Origin: an uncultured Methylococcaceae bacterium
GTDB lineage: Bacteria > Pseudomonadota > Gammaproteobacteria > Methylococcales > Methylomonadaceae
Length of the DNA stretch: 35,010 nt
Assembly: GCA_903908165.1 (NCBI GenBank)
Contig: CAIVQX010000105.1
Span: forward strand, 1-35,010
Reading direction: 5' to 3'
Shown: positions 24,128-34,014 of the stretch, piece by piece
Layout of the letters: every line of letters begins with the position of its first letter
Numbering within the stretch: the stretch's first letter is position 1
Made by a program: the position numbers and the translations under genes
The notes under the pieces: generated by a model
Database searches by the model: none
Told to the model about the DNA's origin: nothing
What the model saw: the letters and a program-made list of their open reading frames with translations, nothing else

Positions 24128-26518
24128 ATGTCTACTACTTTAAAGCTTCCACTTGAGTCACTGAAACTAAATGTCGATTTAACCGGCATAGATTTACCGG
24201 AAGCAACCCGCTTGCAAAGTGGTATCTTAGGTCAATCGAGAGCTCAGTCTGCATTGGAGTTTGGTATTGCTATGCCCAATCCCGGCTACAATATTTTTGT
24301 GATGGGCGAAACAGGCTTGGGCCGATTAACTATGGTCACAAACCATTTGGATGTGGTCTCTCAGACCCTGCCGTCACCTTCCTCGTATGTGTATGTAGAT
24401 AATTTTGAAAATACTAGAGAACCTGTCGCCATAGAATTACCTGCGGAATATGGGCAAATTTTTTGCAAAGATATAGAAAAATTACTGGATGATTTGTTAG
24501 CAACCTTTCCAGCCGCTTTTGAAAGCCCCGCCTATCAACAAAAAAAATCCGCCATCGAACGCCAGTTTAGCCAGCATTATAATACGGCTATTGACCTTGT
24601 TGATCATAAAGCCCAAGAACATAGAATTGCCTTGTTTAGAGAAAGCGAATCCATTACGTTTGCACCTATCCGGGAAAACAAATCCCTTAATGAAGAACAG
24701 TTCACGCAATTACCTCAATCAGAGCGAGAGGAATTTCATGCGCATGTTGAAACTCTGGAAGAATATCTAAGTGATGTGTTGCTGGAACTACCCCAGTGGC
24801 GCAGAACAATGGTTGAAAAAATAAAACAACTTGATAATGAAACCATTAGCTTAGCTATTGATCCTTTGTTTTCCGAGCTAAATAATAAATATCAAAATAT
24901 TGATGATGCAGTTACTTATTTAGAAGAAATCAAGAAAAGTTTGGATCAAACGATAGCCGATTATTTAATGCCAGCGCGTTCGATCGAACCACGAGAAACT
25001 GCTACAAAACGTGTGGCGTTAACGGAACTATATGCACCCAACATTATTGTAGATAACAAACAAGAAGGTGGAGCGCCAGTCATTTATGAACCCCATCCGA
25101 TCTATCAAAACCTATTTGGTCGTATTGAATACGTCAGTGAGCAAGGCGCCTTAGTTACTAATTATAGAAAAATTTGCGCGGGCTCACTCCATAAAGCTAA
25201 TGGTGGCTATTTAATTCTCGACGCCGAAAAACTATTGACCTATCCCTTTGTATGGGAAGGTTTAAAACGTGCCTTGCAATCAGGTCGTATTGAAATTGAA
25301 TCGCCTTATTCAGAACTGGGCATTAATACGATCACATTAAAGCCAGAAGTCATTTCTCTTAATGTTAAAGTAATTCTAGTTGGTTCTCGGGATATTTATT
25401 ATCTACTTGAAGAAATGGATAGTGAGTTTAATGAAATGTTCAGAATTCTTGCCGATTTTGATAATTACATTCCACTTAACAATGAATCCATACAAAGATT
25501 TGCTCGCTTAATGCTTAATCAGGCTGCTGATTCTGGCGCCAAGCCTTTAACTCGTTCCGCTATTGAGGGCTTAGTTGAACATAGCTGCCGACTCTCAGAG
25601 AATCAGCATCATTTTTCTGCTCACATCAAAGACTCGCTAGACATTATTGCTGAAGCCAATCTCTTTTGTAAACTAAGTTCACAGCATAAAATTGACAGAA
25701 CACATATTGATCAAGCCTTAACTGCCCGAGAACATCGTAATGGTAGACTATCTCAAGCTATACTCGAAGAAATGCTTGATGGCACGATTTTGATTGATAC
25801 CCAAGGCGAAGCTATCGGAAAAATTAACGGCTTAACTGTTTTAGAAATTGGCGGCAGTAGTTTTGGCGCTCCGGCCCGCATTACCACTACAGTTTATCCT
25901 GGCTCCAGAGGCATTGTTGATATTGAACGAGAAGCCGAATTAGGTCAGGCCATCCATTCAAAAGGTGTAATGATTTTAACGGGTTACCTAGGGCATTCCT
26001 ATGCACAACAATTTCCTTTGGCAATTTCCGCCAGTATTGCGATTGAACAATCTTATGGCTATATTGATGGTGACAGTGCATCGTTGGCTGAACTCTGCTG
26101 CCTTATCTCCGCGCTTACCCGTATACCCATTAAGCAATCTTTTGCGGTTACCGGTTCAATTAATCAATACGGTGAGGTACAGGCTGTAGGTGGTGTCAAT
26201 GAAAAAATTGAAGGCTACTTTAGACTTTGTCAAGCTCGTGGACTTAATGGTGAGCATGCAGCTATTATTCCTGCTGCAAATAAACGCAACCTTATGTTAA
26301 AACAAGAGGTCATTGATGCAGTTGCAAAGGGACTATTTGCTATTTACGCAGTAGCAAGTGTTGATGAAACTCTAGAATTATTAACGGGGCAAGTTGCAGG
26401 CGAGGTGAATGAAGAAGGCCTATACCCTGAAAACAGCATTAATTTTAAAGCTATTTCTCGATTAAAAGAAATTTCTGATTTGTCATCCGATGACGAGAAA
26501 GAAGAAGCGGAAGGTTAA
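24128..26518 (+). CDS. Lon-like ATP-dependent protease (LonB/YcbZ type)
   Basis: 796 residues of the AAA-family Lon-related group (COG1067), different from classic Lon. The ATPase domain is split: the P-loop region at residues 58-68 (VMGETGLGRLT), a long helical insertion (about 130-270, many Glu/Gln), then GGYLILDAEKLL (Walker B side) and the DFDNYIPLN region. The C-terminal protease domain has the Ser-Lys pair S650 (YIDGDSASLAE) and K693 (VGGVNEKIEGYF), 43 residues apart as in Lon. The Walker A lysine is replaced by Arg66, which I remember in relatives too. It ends in an acidic tail. Single gene with a hairpin over its stop. Confidence 0.9.
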   Translation: MSTTLKLPLESLKLNVDLTGIDLPEATRLQSGILGQSRAQSALEFGIAMPNPGYNIFVMGETGLGRLTMVTNHLDVVSQTLPSPSSYVYVDNFENTREPVAIELPAEYGQIFCKDIEKLLDDLLATFPAAFESPAYQQKKSAIERQFSQHYNTAIDLVDHKAQEHRIALFRESESITFAPIRENKSLNEEQFTQLPQSEREEFHAHVETLEEYLSDVLLELPQWRRTMVEKIKQLDNETISLAIDPLFSELNNKYQNIDDAVTYLEEIKKSLDQTIADYLMPARSIEPRETATKRVALTELYAPNIIVDNKQEGGAPVIYEPHPIYQNLFGRIEYVSEQGALVTNYRKICAGSLHKANGGYLILDAEKLLTYPFVWEGLKRALQSGRIEIESPYSELGINTITLKPEVISLNVKVILVGSRDIYYLLEEMDSEFNEMFRILADFDNYIPLNNESIQRFARLMLNQAADSGAKPLTRSAIEGLVEHSCRLSENQHHFSAHIKDSLDIIAEANLFCKLSSQHKIDRTHIDQALTAREHRNGRLSQAILEEMLDGTILIDTQGEAIGKINGLTVLEIGGSSFGAPARITTTVYPGSRGIVDIEREAELGQAIHSKGVMILTGYLGHSYAQQFPLAISASIAIEQSYGYIDGDSASLAELCCLISALTRIPIKQSFAVTGSINQYGEVQAVGGVNEKIEGYFRLCQARGLNGEHAAIIPAANKRNLMLKQEVIDAVAKGLFAIYAVASVDETLELLTGQVAGEVNEEGLYPENSINFKAISRLKEISDLSSDDEKEEAEG

Positions 26519-26551
26519 ATAAATGGTTTATTGTCCGATCTATTTAACCTT
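26511..26551. terminator. Inverted repeat over the end of the Lon-like gene
   Basis: AAGGTTAAATA (26511-26521) and TATTTAACCTT (26541-26551) form a perfect 11-base stem with a 19-base loop, including the stop codon. It sits between convergent genes (26518 and 26563), so a two-way transcription end is likely, though the stem is AT-rich. Confidence 0.55.
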
Positions 26552-26562
26552 ACTTCGGGAAG

Positions 26563-27180
26563 CTATTCGCTAATTTCTGTAATAACTACATCAATATTAT
26601 TTTGTCTTAGTCGACCCCTGATAGCATTAATACTATCAGCTTGAGCAAAAGGCCCTAATTTAACTCTATACCAATTTACGCTACCAACCTTGCCTTTCTG
26701 GACTTTTGACTCTATCCCCATCGAAGCTAGCTTATCCCTTAACTTATCTGCTTCTTTAGCTGTTTTAAAAGAGCCTGCCTGCATTATATAGTGAGCCTCT
26801 TTAGCTTTTCCTACCCGCTCTTCTCGGGCGCGAGTTTTAATTTCATACTCCGGAACGACAACTTCTTTATCAGGCAAAATAGTATAAAAATCAAATTGAG
26901 GACCTTTAGGTTCCACTTTAACTTCCAGTTTTTTCTCTTGATCAACTGAAACTTTATTTTCTGACCCCGATTTTTTCTCCGTTGTTTGTGGAGACTGCTG
27001 TAAATTTAATTGCCGAGTCGCTGAGGTCTTCAAATAAAACAAAAAAACCGCAAAAGTAATTATGATTGCAACTATCAGCATCCATTTCCACAAAGCAATT
27101 TTGGGTTGCTGTGCGCCAAATTTTTGCCTACCCAGCCCGTTTTTTTTATCCCGGTTTCTTGGCTTATAATCTCTAGACAT
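26563..27180 (-). CDS. FtsN-like SPOR domain protein
   Basis: 205 residues, a bitopic inner-membrane protein: a basic N-terminus (RDYKPRNRDKKNGLGRQK), one membrane helix (about 33-50), a charged linker rich in Lys, Glu and Pro, and a C-terminal SPOR domain (about 130-205) with YIMQAGSFKTAKEADKLRDK and WYRVKLGPF. SPOR domains bind peptidoglycan stripped of stem peptides at the division septum. Its place directly after argS is where gammaproteobacteria often carry ftsN or an FtsN-like gene, so a division role is likely. I start it at ATG 27180, which shares a base with the argS stop (TGATG); the GTG just before would add one residue. Confidence 0.85.
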   Translation of the reverse strand: MSRDYKPRNRDKKNGLGRQKFGAQQPKIALWKWMLIVAIIITFAVFLFYLKTSATRQLNLQQSPQTTEKKSGSENKVSVDQEKKLEVKVEPKGPQFDFYTILPDKEVVVPEYEIKTRAREERVGKAKEAHYIMQAGSFKTAKEADKLRDKLASMGIESKVQKGKVGSVNWYRVKLGPFAQADSINAIRGRLRQNNIDVVITEISE

Positions 27181-28940
27181 CACATAGATTCAGGTGCGTT
27201 AATATTTAACAATTCCAAACCGTTTGCCAATACTTGTTTAACCGCACACACCAAATTTAATCTGGCATCACGAAGACAAGCATCTTCAACAAGAAACTGA
27301 TGGGCATTGTAATAAGTGTGTAATTCGTGTGCCAGATCTCGTAGATAATGAACCAATTGATGTGGCTCATACTGTAAAGCCGCACGCTCAATTACTTCAG
27401 GATAACGTGCCAATGTTCCCAGTAATGAAATTTCATGTTCTTCAATCAATCTATTGAGATTTTCCATGCCTCGCAACAAGCTTCTTTCAAAGCCTTTTTC
27501 ATCCAGTTGACGTAAAACACTACAAACCCTTGCATAAGCATACTGAACGTAGAATACCGGATTTTCATTGGATTTTGAGGTTGCCAATTTCAAATCAAAA
27601 TCCATGTGCTGTTCCGATCGTCGCATCACATAAAAAAAGCGCGCTGCATCCTTGCCTACCTCATTACGCAATTCCCGTAACGTAACAAATTCACCTGAAC
27701 GAGTCGACATTTGTACACGTTCTTCACCACGATACAAAACCGCAAATTGCACTAATAATACTTTTAGTTTGGACTCATCAGCACCCAATGCCTGAATTGC
27801 CGCTTTAACTCTGGGAACGTAACCATGGTGGTCAGCACCCCAAATATCAATTATCTGATCGAAACCACGATCAAGTTTATTCATATGGTAGGCAATATCC
27901 GAAGCAAAATAAGTATACTGGCCATTTTCTCTAACCACTACACGATCTTTTTCATCACCTAACTTACTGGATGCGAACCAAGTCGCACCGTTCTGCTCAT
28001 AAAGATGCCCGCCTAAGCGGAGACGCTCAAGTGCTTTATCTACGGAGCCATCATCCATCAAATCACGCTCTGAAAACCATTGCTGATAATCAACACCAAA
28101 CTCTTGCAAATCAACTTTTATATCATCAAGGATGCTATTCAAGCCAATTTGAAAAAAGTCCCTGTAAAGGGTGGTTCCCAGAAGAGTTTTTGTTCTGTCA
28201 ATAAGCGCATCGATATGTATGTCCTTATCACCACCCTGAGGCTCATCTGCAGGTATACTCTCTAATACCAACTCAATGGGTCTACGATAGTCATTGCTGG
28301 CATTGATATATATATCCTTAGCAATTTCACGCACATAATCGCCACGATAAGCATTACTGGGGAATACCACTGACTCACCGCATTCTTCTAAATATCTTAA
28401 CCAAATACTGGTAGCTAATATATCCATCTGACGACCGGCATCATTAACATAATATTCACGATGCACATCAAAACCAACTGCAGTTAATAAATCAGCCACA
28501 GCCGACCCATAAGCAGCCCCACGACCATGCCCTACATGTAGAGGTCCTGTAGGATTAGCTGAAACAAACTCCACCTGAACTTTTTTACCAGCACCTATCT
28601 TACTCAAACCAAAACTTCGTCCCTGCGTATGTATACGATTGACAATCTGGTACTGAGAATTTGGATTAATAAAGAAATTAATAAATCCCGGTCCTGCTAA
28701 TTCAACTTTCATAACAGCGTCATGCTGTGGCAATACTGCGATAATTATAGTTGCCAACTCACGCGGATTTACTTTTGCCGACTTTGCCAATATTAAAGCC
28801 AAATTCGAAGCAAAATCACCATGTTGTGCATCACGGGTTCGTTCAATTGATATATGCGGAGTAATTTCCAACTCAAGAACACCCTCTGCCTTAAGCGTTT
28901 CAAGAGCTTGCAGAATCAGTTCTTCTATTTGTTGTTTCAT
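27180..28940 (-). CDS. argS: Arginyl-tRNA synthetase
   Basis: 586 residues. Charges tRNA-Arg with arginine, a class I synthetase. The N-terminal additional domain (about 1-110) carries [13 protein letters not shown]; the HIGH-type motif is in [18 protein letters not shown] (125-142); the KMSKS loop is degenerate as usual for ArgRS ([13 protein letters not shown]); the C-terminal anticodon-binding DALR domain begins near [16 protein letters not shown]. The ATG is at 28940. The gene lies between priA upstream and the SPOR gene downstream, the conserved priA-argS-ftsN-like order, and is coupled to the SPOR gene by a one-base overlap. Confidence 0.97.
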   Translation of the reverse strand: MKQQIEELILQALETLKAEGVLELEITPHISIERTRDAQHGDFASNLALILAKSAKVNPRELATIIIAVLPQHDAVMKVELAGPGFINFFINPNSQYQIVNRIHTQGRSFGLSKIGAGKKVQVEFVSANPTGPLHVGHGRGAAYGSAVADLLTAVGFDVHREYYVNDAGRQMDILATSIWLRYLEECGESVVFPSNAYRGDYVREIAKDIYINASNDYRRPIELVLESIPADEPQGGDKDIHIDALIDRTKTLLGTTLYRDFFQIGLNSILDDIKVDLQEFGVDYQQWFSERDLMDDGSVDKALERLRLGGHLYEQNGATWFASSKLGDEKDRVVVRENGQYTYFASDIAYHMNKLDRGFDQIIDIWGADHHGYVPRVKAAIQALGADESKLKVLLVQFAVLYRGEERVQMSTRSGEFVTLRELRNEVGKDAARFFYVMRRSEQHMDFDLKLATSKSNENPVFYVQYAYARVCSVLRQLDEKGFERSLLRGMENLNRLIEEHEISLLGTLARYPEVIERAALQYEPHQLVHYLRDLAHELHTYYNAHQFLVEDACLRDARLNLVCAVKQVLANGLELLNINAPESM

Positions 28941-29010
28941 TGCGTAGTTAGATCAGATAAAGTGAAGTACATTATCCCTGAAAATAAACTGATTATCCAT
29001 TCAATCGATA

Positions 29011-31248
29011 TCAATACAAATCTACAGGATCAACATCCAACGACCAACGCACTTTGTTAGTCTGTTTAAGTTTGGAAATTTTTGGTATCAATGCATCAAG
29101 TAAACCATGTAACTCTTGCCGATTGGCATTTTGAAATAATAATTGATAACGGAAATATCCTGCTCGCTTGGCCATTGGAGCGGACACTGGCCCCAAAATC
29201 TGAGTGCGTCCAACATCTAATTTTTTGAGCGCTGCAATAATTGCCTGAAAAAATAATTGCGGTGTGTTTGCATCTGCTGCTTGAACTCGTAATAAAGCTT
29301 GATAACTAAAAGGTGGCAATAATGCTTCTTGTCGTTCAGCCAAGGCTGTTTTTGCAAAACTCCGATAGCCATCTTTTATTAACGTTGTTAATAAAAGATG
29401 TTCAGGTTGTCGAGTTTGCATGATGACTTTACCCGGTTTTTCTGCGCGTCCTGCACGTCCAGAGACCTGAACAATCATTTGTGCTAATTTTTCTGCAGCA
29501 TGAAAATCAATGCTAAATAATCCACTATCAACATCAAGAATGGCAACCAGTGTCACATTAGGAAAATGATGTCCTTTAGCTAACATTTGCGTACCCAAAA
29601 TAATATCTACCTCACCATCATTTATTTGCTGTAAATAGTTTTCTAATGTCCCTTTTCGCTGTGTTGAATCCCTATCCAGACGCACCGTTATCTTATCTTT
29701 AAAAAGCTCAGTCACTACTTTTTCAACACGCTCTGTACCCAAACCCAGCGGTGTCAACTCAGAGGAGTCACACGCAGCACACTGTCTTATAAGTTTTTGT
29801 TCCTGAGCGCAATGATGGCAACGCAATCTTTGCTCATCAAAATGAATAACTAGATTAGCATCACAACGCTTACAACGCGCCACCCATCCACAACCATGGC
29901 AGATCAATGTTGGAGCGAAACCACGACGATTCAAAAATAGTAATACTTGTTCATTCTTTGCCAACGTTCGATGTATTTCTTCAACCAAAACATCAGACAA
30001 ACCCTCATGGATTCTTTTATTTCTAATATCCATTAACTGCATCATAGGCTCTGTCGCTTTACCTGCACGCTCCGGTAAATGCATCAATTGATAGCGCTGT
30101 TTATCAACGTTGTACAAGCTTTCCAAAGACGGTGTTGCCGAACCTAATAAAACTGGAATATCCAATAACTTCGCACGATAAACAGCAGTGTCCCTGGCAG
30201 AAAACCGAAAACCTTCTTGTTGTTTGAATGAGGCATCATGCTCCTCATCAAGTATGATCAATCCAGGATTCATTAATGGCGTAAACAATGCAGAACGTGT
30301 ACCCAACATAATAGAAGACTCGCCTTGCTGCATGCTAAGCCAACCTGCTTGCCGCTGATTGTCAGTTAACTTAGAATGGAATAAAGCAATACTTACCGCA
30401 AAACGATTTCTAAATCGATCTTCAAGTTGGGGGGTCAACGTTATTTCCGGCACCAGAACCAAAACTTGCTGACCTCGTGCTAATACCGCATGGATAATCT
30501 GCAAATAAACTTCCGTTTTTCCACTGCCAGTAACGCCCTCCAGCAAAAAAACTCCAAAACGATCCAATGCACCACACACTCGATCAATAGCATCTTGCTG
30601 CTGTAAATTACATTGCAAGGCATCACTTCTGATTATGGAATCCGCAGGTTCTACTTTGACAGTTTTGGGCGTAATAATTTCTATTAATCGCTTTTCAATT
30701 AACAGATTAACTGAGGACTTCCAATTAATATTCCAATCTGAAAGCTCTGTTTCTGAGAGATTCAATAAAGACGATTGAAACTTCTCCAACAAACTTTTTT
30801 GTTTTGGACTCTTTTGCAAGTCAGTGCTAAGAGTTACTTGACCCAAAGGACTTAACGCAAAAGATTTTGGTGTTTTAACGACAATCGATTTACCTTGTCG
30901 CAAAGGCACCGGAAAAGCCGTACTGATAACCTCTCCCAACGGATGATGGTAATAATTAGCGGCCCACATTAATAATTGCAAATCTTTTGACGACAATAAT
31001 GACTTCTGATCGAGTATCCTGAAAACCCGCTTTAATTTACTGACCTCCAGCTCACTTTTTTGTGAAATTTCAATCAGAAATGCTATTTTTTTAGCCTTTC
31101 CAAATGGCACTTCCAAGCGCATACCCGGTTTAATATTATCCAACTCAACATTATCCGGAGCTAGGTAATCAAATAAACTATAAACAGGTACCGGAATGGC
31201 AACTCTGAAAATCAAAGCCTCTCCCATACTCACCGTGGTCATAGACAT
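29011..31248 (-). CDS. priA: Primosomal protein N' (replication restart helicase PriA)
   Basis: 745 residues. A superfamily 2 3'-5' helicase that recognises stalled forks and reloads DnaB. It has the N-terminal fork-binding domain (RVAIPVPVYSLFDYLAP, 15-31), Walker A LEGVTGSGKTEVY (236-248), the DEEH box (334-337), the aromatic-rich FKQQEGFRFSARD segment, and the zinc-binding cysteine cluster starting with CHGCGWVARCKRCDAN, then CHHC and CAAC pairs. Motifs V and VI include LGTQMLAKGHHFPNVT and VSGRAGRAEKPG. The start is uncertain: ATG at 31248, 31242 or 31227 are all possible and none has a good ribosome site. argS follows 70 bases later. Confidence 0.96.
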   Translation of the reverse strand: MSMTTVSMGEALIFRVAIPVPVYSLFDYLAPDNVELDNIKPGMRLEVPFGKAKKIAFLIEISQKSELEVSKLKRVFRILDQKSLLSSKDLQLLMWAANYYHHPLGEVISTAFPVPLRQGKSIVVKTPKSFALSPLGQVTLSTDLQKSPKQKSLLEKFQSSLLNLSETELSDWNINWKSSVNLLIEKRLIEIITPKTVKVEPADSIIRSDALQCNLQQQDAIDRVCGALDRFGVFLLEGVTGSGKTEVYLQIIHAVLARGQQVLVLVPEITLTPQLEDRFRNRFAVSIALFHSKLTDNQRQAGWLSMQQGESSIMLGTRSALFTPLMNPGLIILDEEHDASFKQQEGFRFSARDTAVYRAKLLDIPVLLGSATPSLESLYNVDKQRYQLMHLPERAGKATEPMMQLMDIRNKRIHEGLSDVLVEEIHRTLAKNEQVLLFLNRRGFAPTLICHGCGWVARCKRCDANLVIHFDEQRLRCHHCAQEQKLIRQCAACDSSELTPLGLGTERVEKVVTELFKDKITVRLDRDSTQRKGTLENYLQQINDGEVDIILGTQMLAKGHHFPNVTLVAILDVDSGLFSIDFHAAEKLAQMIVQVSGRAGRAEKPGKVIMQTRQPEHLLLTTLIKDGYRSFAKTALAERQEALLPPFSYQALLRVQAADANTPQLFFQAIIAALKKLDVGRTQILGPVSAPMAKRAGYFRYQLLFQNANRQELHGLLDALIPKISKLKQTNKVRWSLDVDPVDLY

Positions 31249-31350
31249 TGATTTATATGAAATGTGTTATTAAGAAAAACTGACTGAATAGCCGTTTACG
31301 CCAAACCATTGCTACCAAGTAATTTAAATAAGCAGCAGAAACCTTACTCA

Positions 31351-32190
31351 TTAATGACTTAAATTATTACCAATAAATAGACTGTTAGCAGGCTTAATAA
31401 ATTTTATTGTCATTCTGTCGCTCTCACCAATCTCTAGGTATTTATTACGACTTTTATCTCCCAGTGCCAAAGTTGGGGGTAATGTCCAGACACCTTCGGG
31501 GTAATCTTTAGTATCCTTACTATTACTATTAATTTCAGACTTACCTAGGAATTCGAAACCAACATTTCTTGCCAAGGCGATAACATAATCTTCACTGAGG
31601 TAGCCCGATTCTCCATTAACATCCTGTGACTTCAACGAATTGTTTCTATGTTCTTCAACCCCCAGAATACCACCCGGTTTTAATGCGTTATACATGGCTT
31701 TAAATACTAAATAGGCCTGATCGTTTTTCATCCAATTATGAACATTACGAAACGTCAGCACTCTATCAACTGATTCAGCAGGTGCAATAGCCATTAAATC
31801 GGTTGGCTGAAGGATGGTTAATTCTACCTTATCAAATACTTTTGGTTGCTTATGAAGTTTTTTAATAAAATTTTCCACACCCTTTTTATAATAAGGTTGG
31901 CTGGAATCAGGGGAGAAATGTGCGGCAATCAACTTTCCTTTATTTCTTAAAAAAGGCGCTAATATTTCGGTATACCATCCCTCTCCAGGCCAAATTTCAA
32001 CCACTGTCATATTTTCTCTAACCTCAAAAAACTCTAGTGTTTGCTGGGGATGCCTATATTTATCCCGCGCTTTATGTTCTGAAGAACGCTGCTTTCCCGA
32101 TATTACTTGTTGTAAAGAGACAGAATCGTTATTAGCACCGACTGAAGTGACATTTAACAAAAACACCAATATCCCTAAAATTTTTATCAT
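31351..32190 (-). CDS. Exported methyltransferase-like protein
   Basis: 279 residues. Residues 1-19 look like a signal peptide (IKILGILVFLLNVTSVGA, then an ANN cleavage region). The mature part is a class I SAM-methyltransferase fold of the COG4798 type: EHKARDKYRHPQQTLEFFEV, motif I VVEIWPGEGWYTEILAPF (about 63-80), the VDRVLTFRNVHNW stretch (about 138-150) and the ALKPGGILGVEEHR motif (about 168-181). Relatives that I remember also have signal peptides. Since SAM is not known in the periplasm, the reaction is unclear; a non-methylating role of the fold is possible. The gene stands alone between priA and dsbB. Confidence 0.75.
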   Translation of the reverse strand: MIKILGILVFLLNVTSVGANNDSVSLQQVISGKQRSSEHKARDKYRHPQQTLEFFEVRENMTVVEIWPGEGWYTEILAPFLRNKGKLIAAHFSPDSSQPYYKKGVENFIKKLHKQPKVFDKVELTILQPTDLMAIAPAESVDRVLTFRNVHNWMKNDQAYLVFKAMYNALKPGGILGVEEHRNNSLKSQDVNGESGYLSEDYVIALARNVGFEFLGKSEINSNSKDTKDYPEGVWTLPPTLALGDKSRNKYLEIGESDRMTIKFIKPANSLFIGNNLSH

Positions 32191-32315
32191 TCAAACGTCT
32201 CAATTAAAATATTATTTCTCAACTCACTATCGATAAATTTAAGCATCTGGAACAACCCTTTTCTTAAACCCATTCATCTTGAGATGACGCCATTACCGAT
32301 GCGTGATTATCATGC

Positions 32316-32807
32316 TTATTTGCTATTCCAAATCTGTAAAAAACTTAATGTTGCCAACAGCAAAAACGCCAATAAAGTCCAAGAAGGCATACTAAAGCCG
32401 AGCATTGTCCAATCGACTTTGGCGCAATCACCTGTCCCACTTAGCATTAATTTAAGGGTATCAAACAACGGAAAATATTGAAACATATAGGCTAATCCAG
32501 GCCCACATTCAGGCACCTCATTAGGAGGCAAGTGTTGTAGCCAAACATGTCTACTTGAGATCGAAGCACCCAGCAATGCGGCAATCGTCCCCAGCACAGC
32601 ATATCTCTTAACTCCGGTTTGCTTGGGATTATGTATGCCAGCAACCAAAAAAACTAATCCTGTTAACAAAACTGCGAGTCGCTGCGAGATACATAGAGGG
32701 CAGGGCTCCAACCCATCTACCAATTGAAAATAAGCAGCTATAGCCAGTAAAACCATGCATGCTAAGGAGCCTAATAAAAACCAAATTCTTGCATTAACCT
32801 TCAGCAT
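32316..32807 (-). CDS. dsbB: Disulfide bond formation protein DsbB
   Basis: 163 residues with four membrane helices. An inner-membrane quinone reductase that reoxidises DsbA. The first periplasmic loop holds the CxxC pair C36-C39 (LEPCPLCISQR), and the second loop holds C101 (VPECGPGLAYMF) and C128 (GTGDCAKVDW), so the full set of four cysteines is present. I start it at ATG 32807, with AGG six bases upstream and a family-like MLKVNARIWFLLGS N-terminus; the longer frame would need a TTG at 32849 and would add 14 unusual residues. DsbA is not encoded in the window. Confidence 0.93.
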   Translation of the reverse strand: MLKVNARIWFLLGSLACMVLLAIAAYFQLVDGLEPCPLCISQRLAVLLTGLVFLVAGIHNPKQTGVKRYAVLGTIAALLGASISSRHVWLQHLPPNEVPECGPGLAYMFQYFPLFDTLKLMLSGTGDCAKVDWTMLGFSMPSWTLLAFLLLATLSFLQIWNSK

Positions 32808-33166
32808 AGGGAACCTATATAATTTTTCAAAACCCACGACCCTATCCAATATAAAGCTGACGCGCTTATTGTTATCAAGGTGCTTCTGAATAATAATTTT
32901 CAGATAATTATAACATCGCCTGACACTATCTAATTTCGATATTTTCTAATATCCAACCTTTGTGTTTAATACCGACTAAAAATAAAAAACCTTACTCCCT
33001 CTCAGTATAGGTAAATTAATTCAGTCTTTAAGTTTTATCTATTCTGTCTAACCGCACTAATGCCCCATTAGGCAAATCAACCCTCTACTCAGCAACGTTC
33101 CAACATTTCAGATCATTATCAAACAAACCCTATCCATCTGTTCTTTTTGATCTATTTCATAGGTTT
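32808..33166. other. Intergenic region upstream of dsbB
   Basis: About 360 AT-rich bases between dsbB and the small membrane gene upstream. No open frame with a ribosome site was seen. A weak minus-strand box pair, TTGATA (32873-32878) and TATATT (32848-32853), stands where a dsbB promoter would be, but its 19-base spacer is long. Confidence 0.4.
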
Positions 33167-33580
33167 TTAAACCTGTTGTTGATTCATTTTTTGGAATTGA
33201 AAGATAATAAACGTAATAATACAGATGCCAAAATAAACCAACAGGAAATACTTACCTTGGAATGCAGCTTGTCCGAAAACATTTCCTGACCAAATTCCGA
33301 GCAAGCCTAGGAGGTAAGTCAATGGAATCATAATTAATATATAAGGAGAAAGTTCTCTGGCTTTTTTACTAATAAGCAAAAATATAAACCCCGTTAGAAA
33401 ATTAGAAATACCAAAAACCCCTAATAGAAAAACCTGATCGCTTGATTCTAGTGCCATATTCAATTTTGCAACATTAGTAGCTGACCAAGTGAGCAGGAAT
33501 GTGTGCATAAACCCACGTAACACATCTACTCCACCGATAAAAAACAGAACAGTCGAGGGTAACCAGAATATATCTTTCAT
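33167..33580 (-). CDS. Four-helix membrane protein, unknown
   Basis: 137 residues that I do not recognise, with four hydrophobic segments at about 7-28, 49-70, 78-97 and 110-128. There is a short basic loop (SKKARELS) between helices two and three and a polar Gln-rich end. A GGVDVLRGFMHTF motif in the first helix-loop is the only distinctive feature. The ATG at 33580 has only a weak GGA site upstream. It stands alone, flanked by long non-coding gaps, in the more AT-rich and accessory right end of the window. No function is proposed. Confidence 0.6.
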   Translation of the reverse strand: MKDIFWLPSTVLFFIGGVDVLRGFMHTFLLTWSATNVAKLNMALESSDQVFLLGVFGISNFLTGFIFLLISKKARELSPYILIMIPLTYLLGLLGIWSGNVFGQAAFQGKYFLLVYFGICIITFIIFQFQKMNQQQV

Positions 33581-33748
33581 TTATATTATCCAGAAAAAAT
33601 TATAGTTTTATTGTGTCTATTTTATGCTTAATTTGTAATTTTTTTGCGCCTTAATTTAAGGCGACGTAAACAATACTGGTTTTATCAGAGCGATATTCAA
33701 ATAAGGCTTATCAATTAAACTGGACATTTTTTACAAAACGATAGGCAT

Positions 33749-33784
33749 AAAAAAACCCTCTAGGCCATGTAACCTGAGGGTTTT
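33749..33784 (-). terminator. Intrinsic terminator, mainly for the minus strand
   Basis: AAAACCCTC (33752-33760) pairs with GAGGGTTTT (33776-33784), with an inner AGG/CCT helix. On the minus strand the stem is followed by seven T. It lies about 230 bases after the end of the NYN gene and is the likely end of that message. Confidence 0.8.
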
Positions 33785-33889
33785 GGATATATTTGAATCT
33801 TATTAAATCTACCCATGGAGGCTGCGGGCACTGCCTAAATACACTCTGTAAGTCCTTTTAAATATGACTTATTGTTATTTTTAAAATTT

Positions 33890-33913
33890 AAGTTACTGTA
33901 AAAGTTACTGCAA
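33890..33913. repeat. Tandem 12-base direct repeat
   Basis: AAGTTACTGTAA is followed directly by AAGTTACTGCAA (11 of 12 bases the same). Short head-to-tail repeats of this kind can be protein arm sites of recombinases or regulators; nothing more can be said from one copy. Confidence 0.5.
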
Positions 33914-34014
33914 TCTGTTTTTGTAAATATGATCAACAGATTTGGAATCGACGAGAACCATTATAAGTGATGTAAAGAAGTTATTCTGAATTTGAATATA
34001 AATATGATTTTAAA

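Larger units (their letters stand above)
33581..34014. other. Long intergenic region with terminator and short tandem repeat
   Basis: About 430 bases with no gene that I can support. It holds a terminator hairpin (33749-33784), a 25-base GC-rich patch (about 33812-33836) in AT-rich DNA with an AGGC/GCCT pairing, and the 12-base tandem repeat at 33890-33913. I could not fold a tRNA or any known RNA from it. Confidence 0.45.

Noticed and set aside
32808-32849. A longer dsbB reading frame beginning at 32849.
   Set aside because: It needs a TTG start and adds 14 residues not typical of DsbB; the ATG at 32807 has a better ribosome site and gives the family N-terminus.
33811-33850. The GC-rich patch as part of a tRNA or tmRNA gene.
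   Set aside because: No cloverleaf, T-loop (GGTTCGAATCC-type) or tmRNA end could be folded on either strand.
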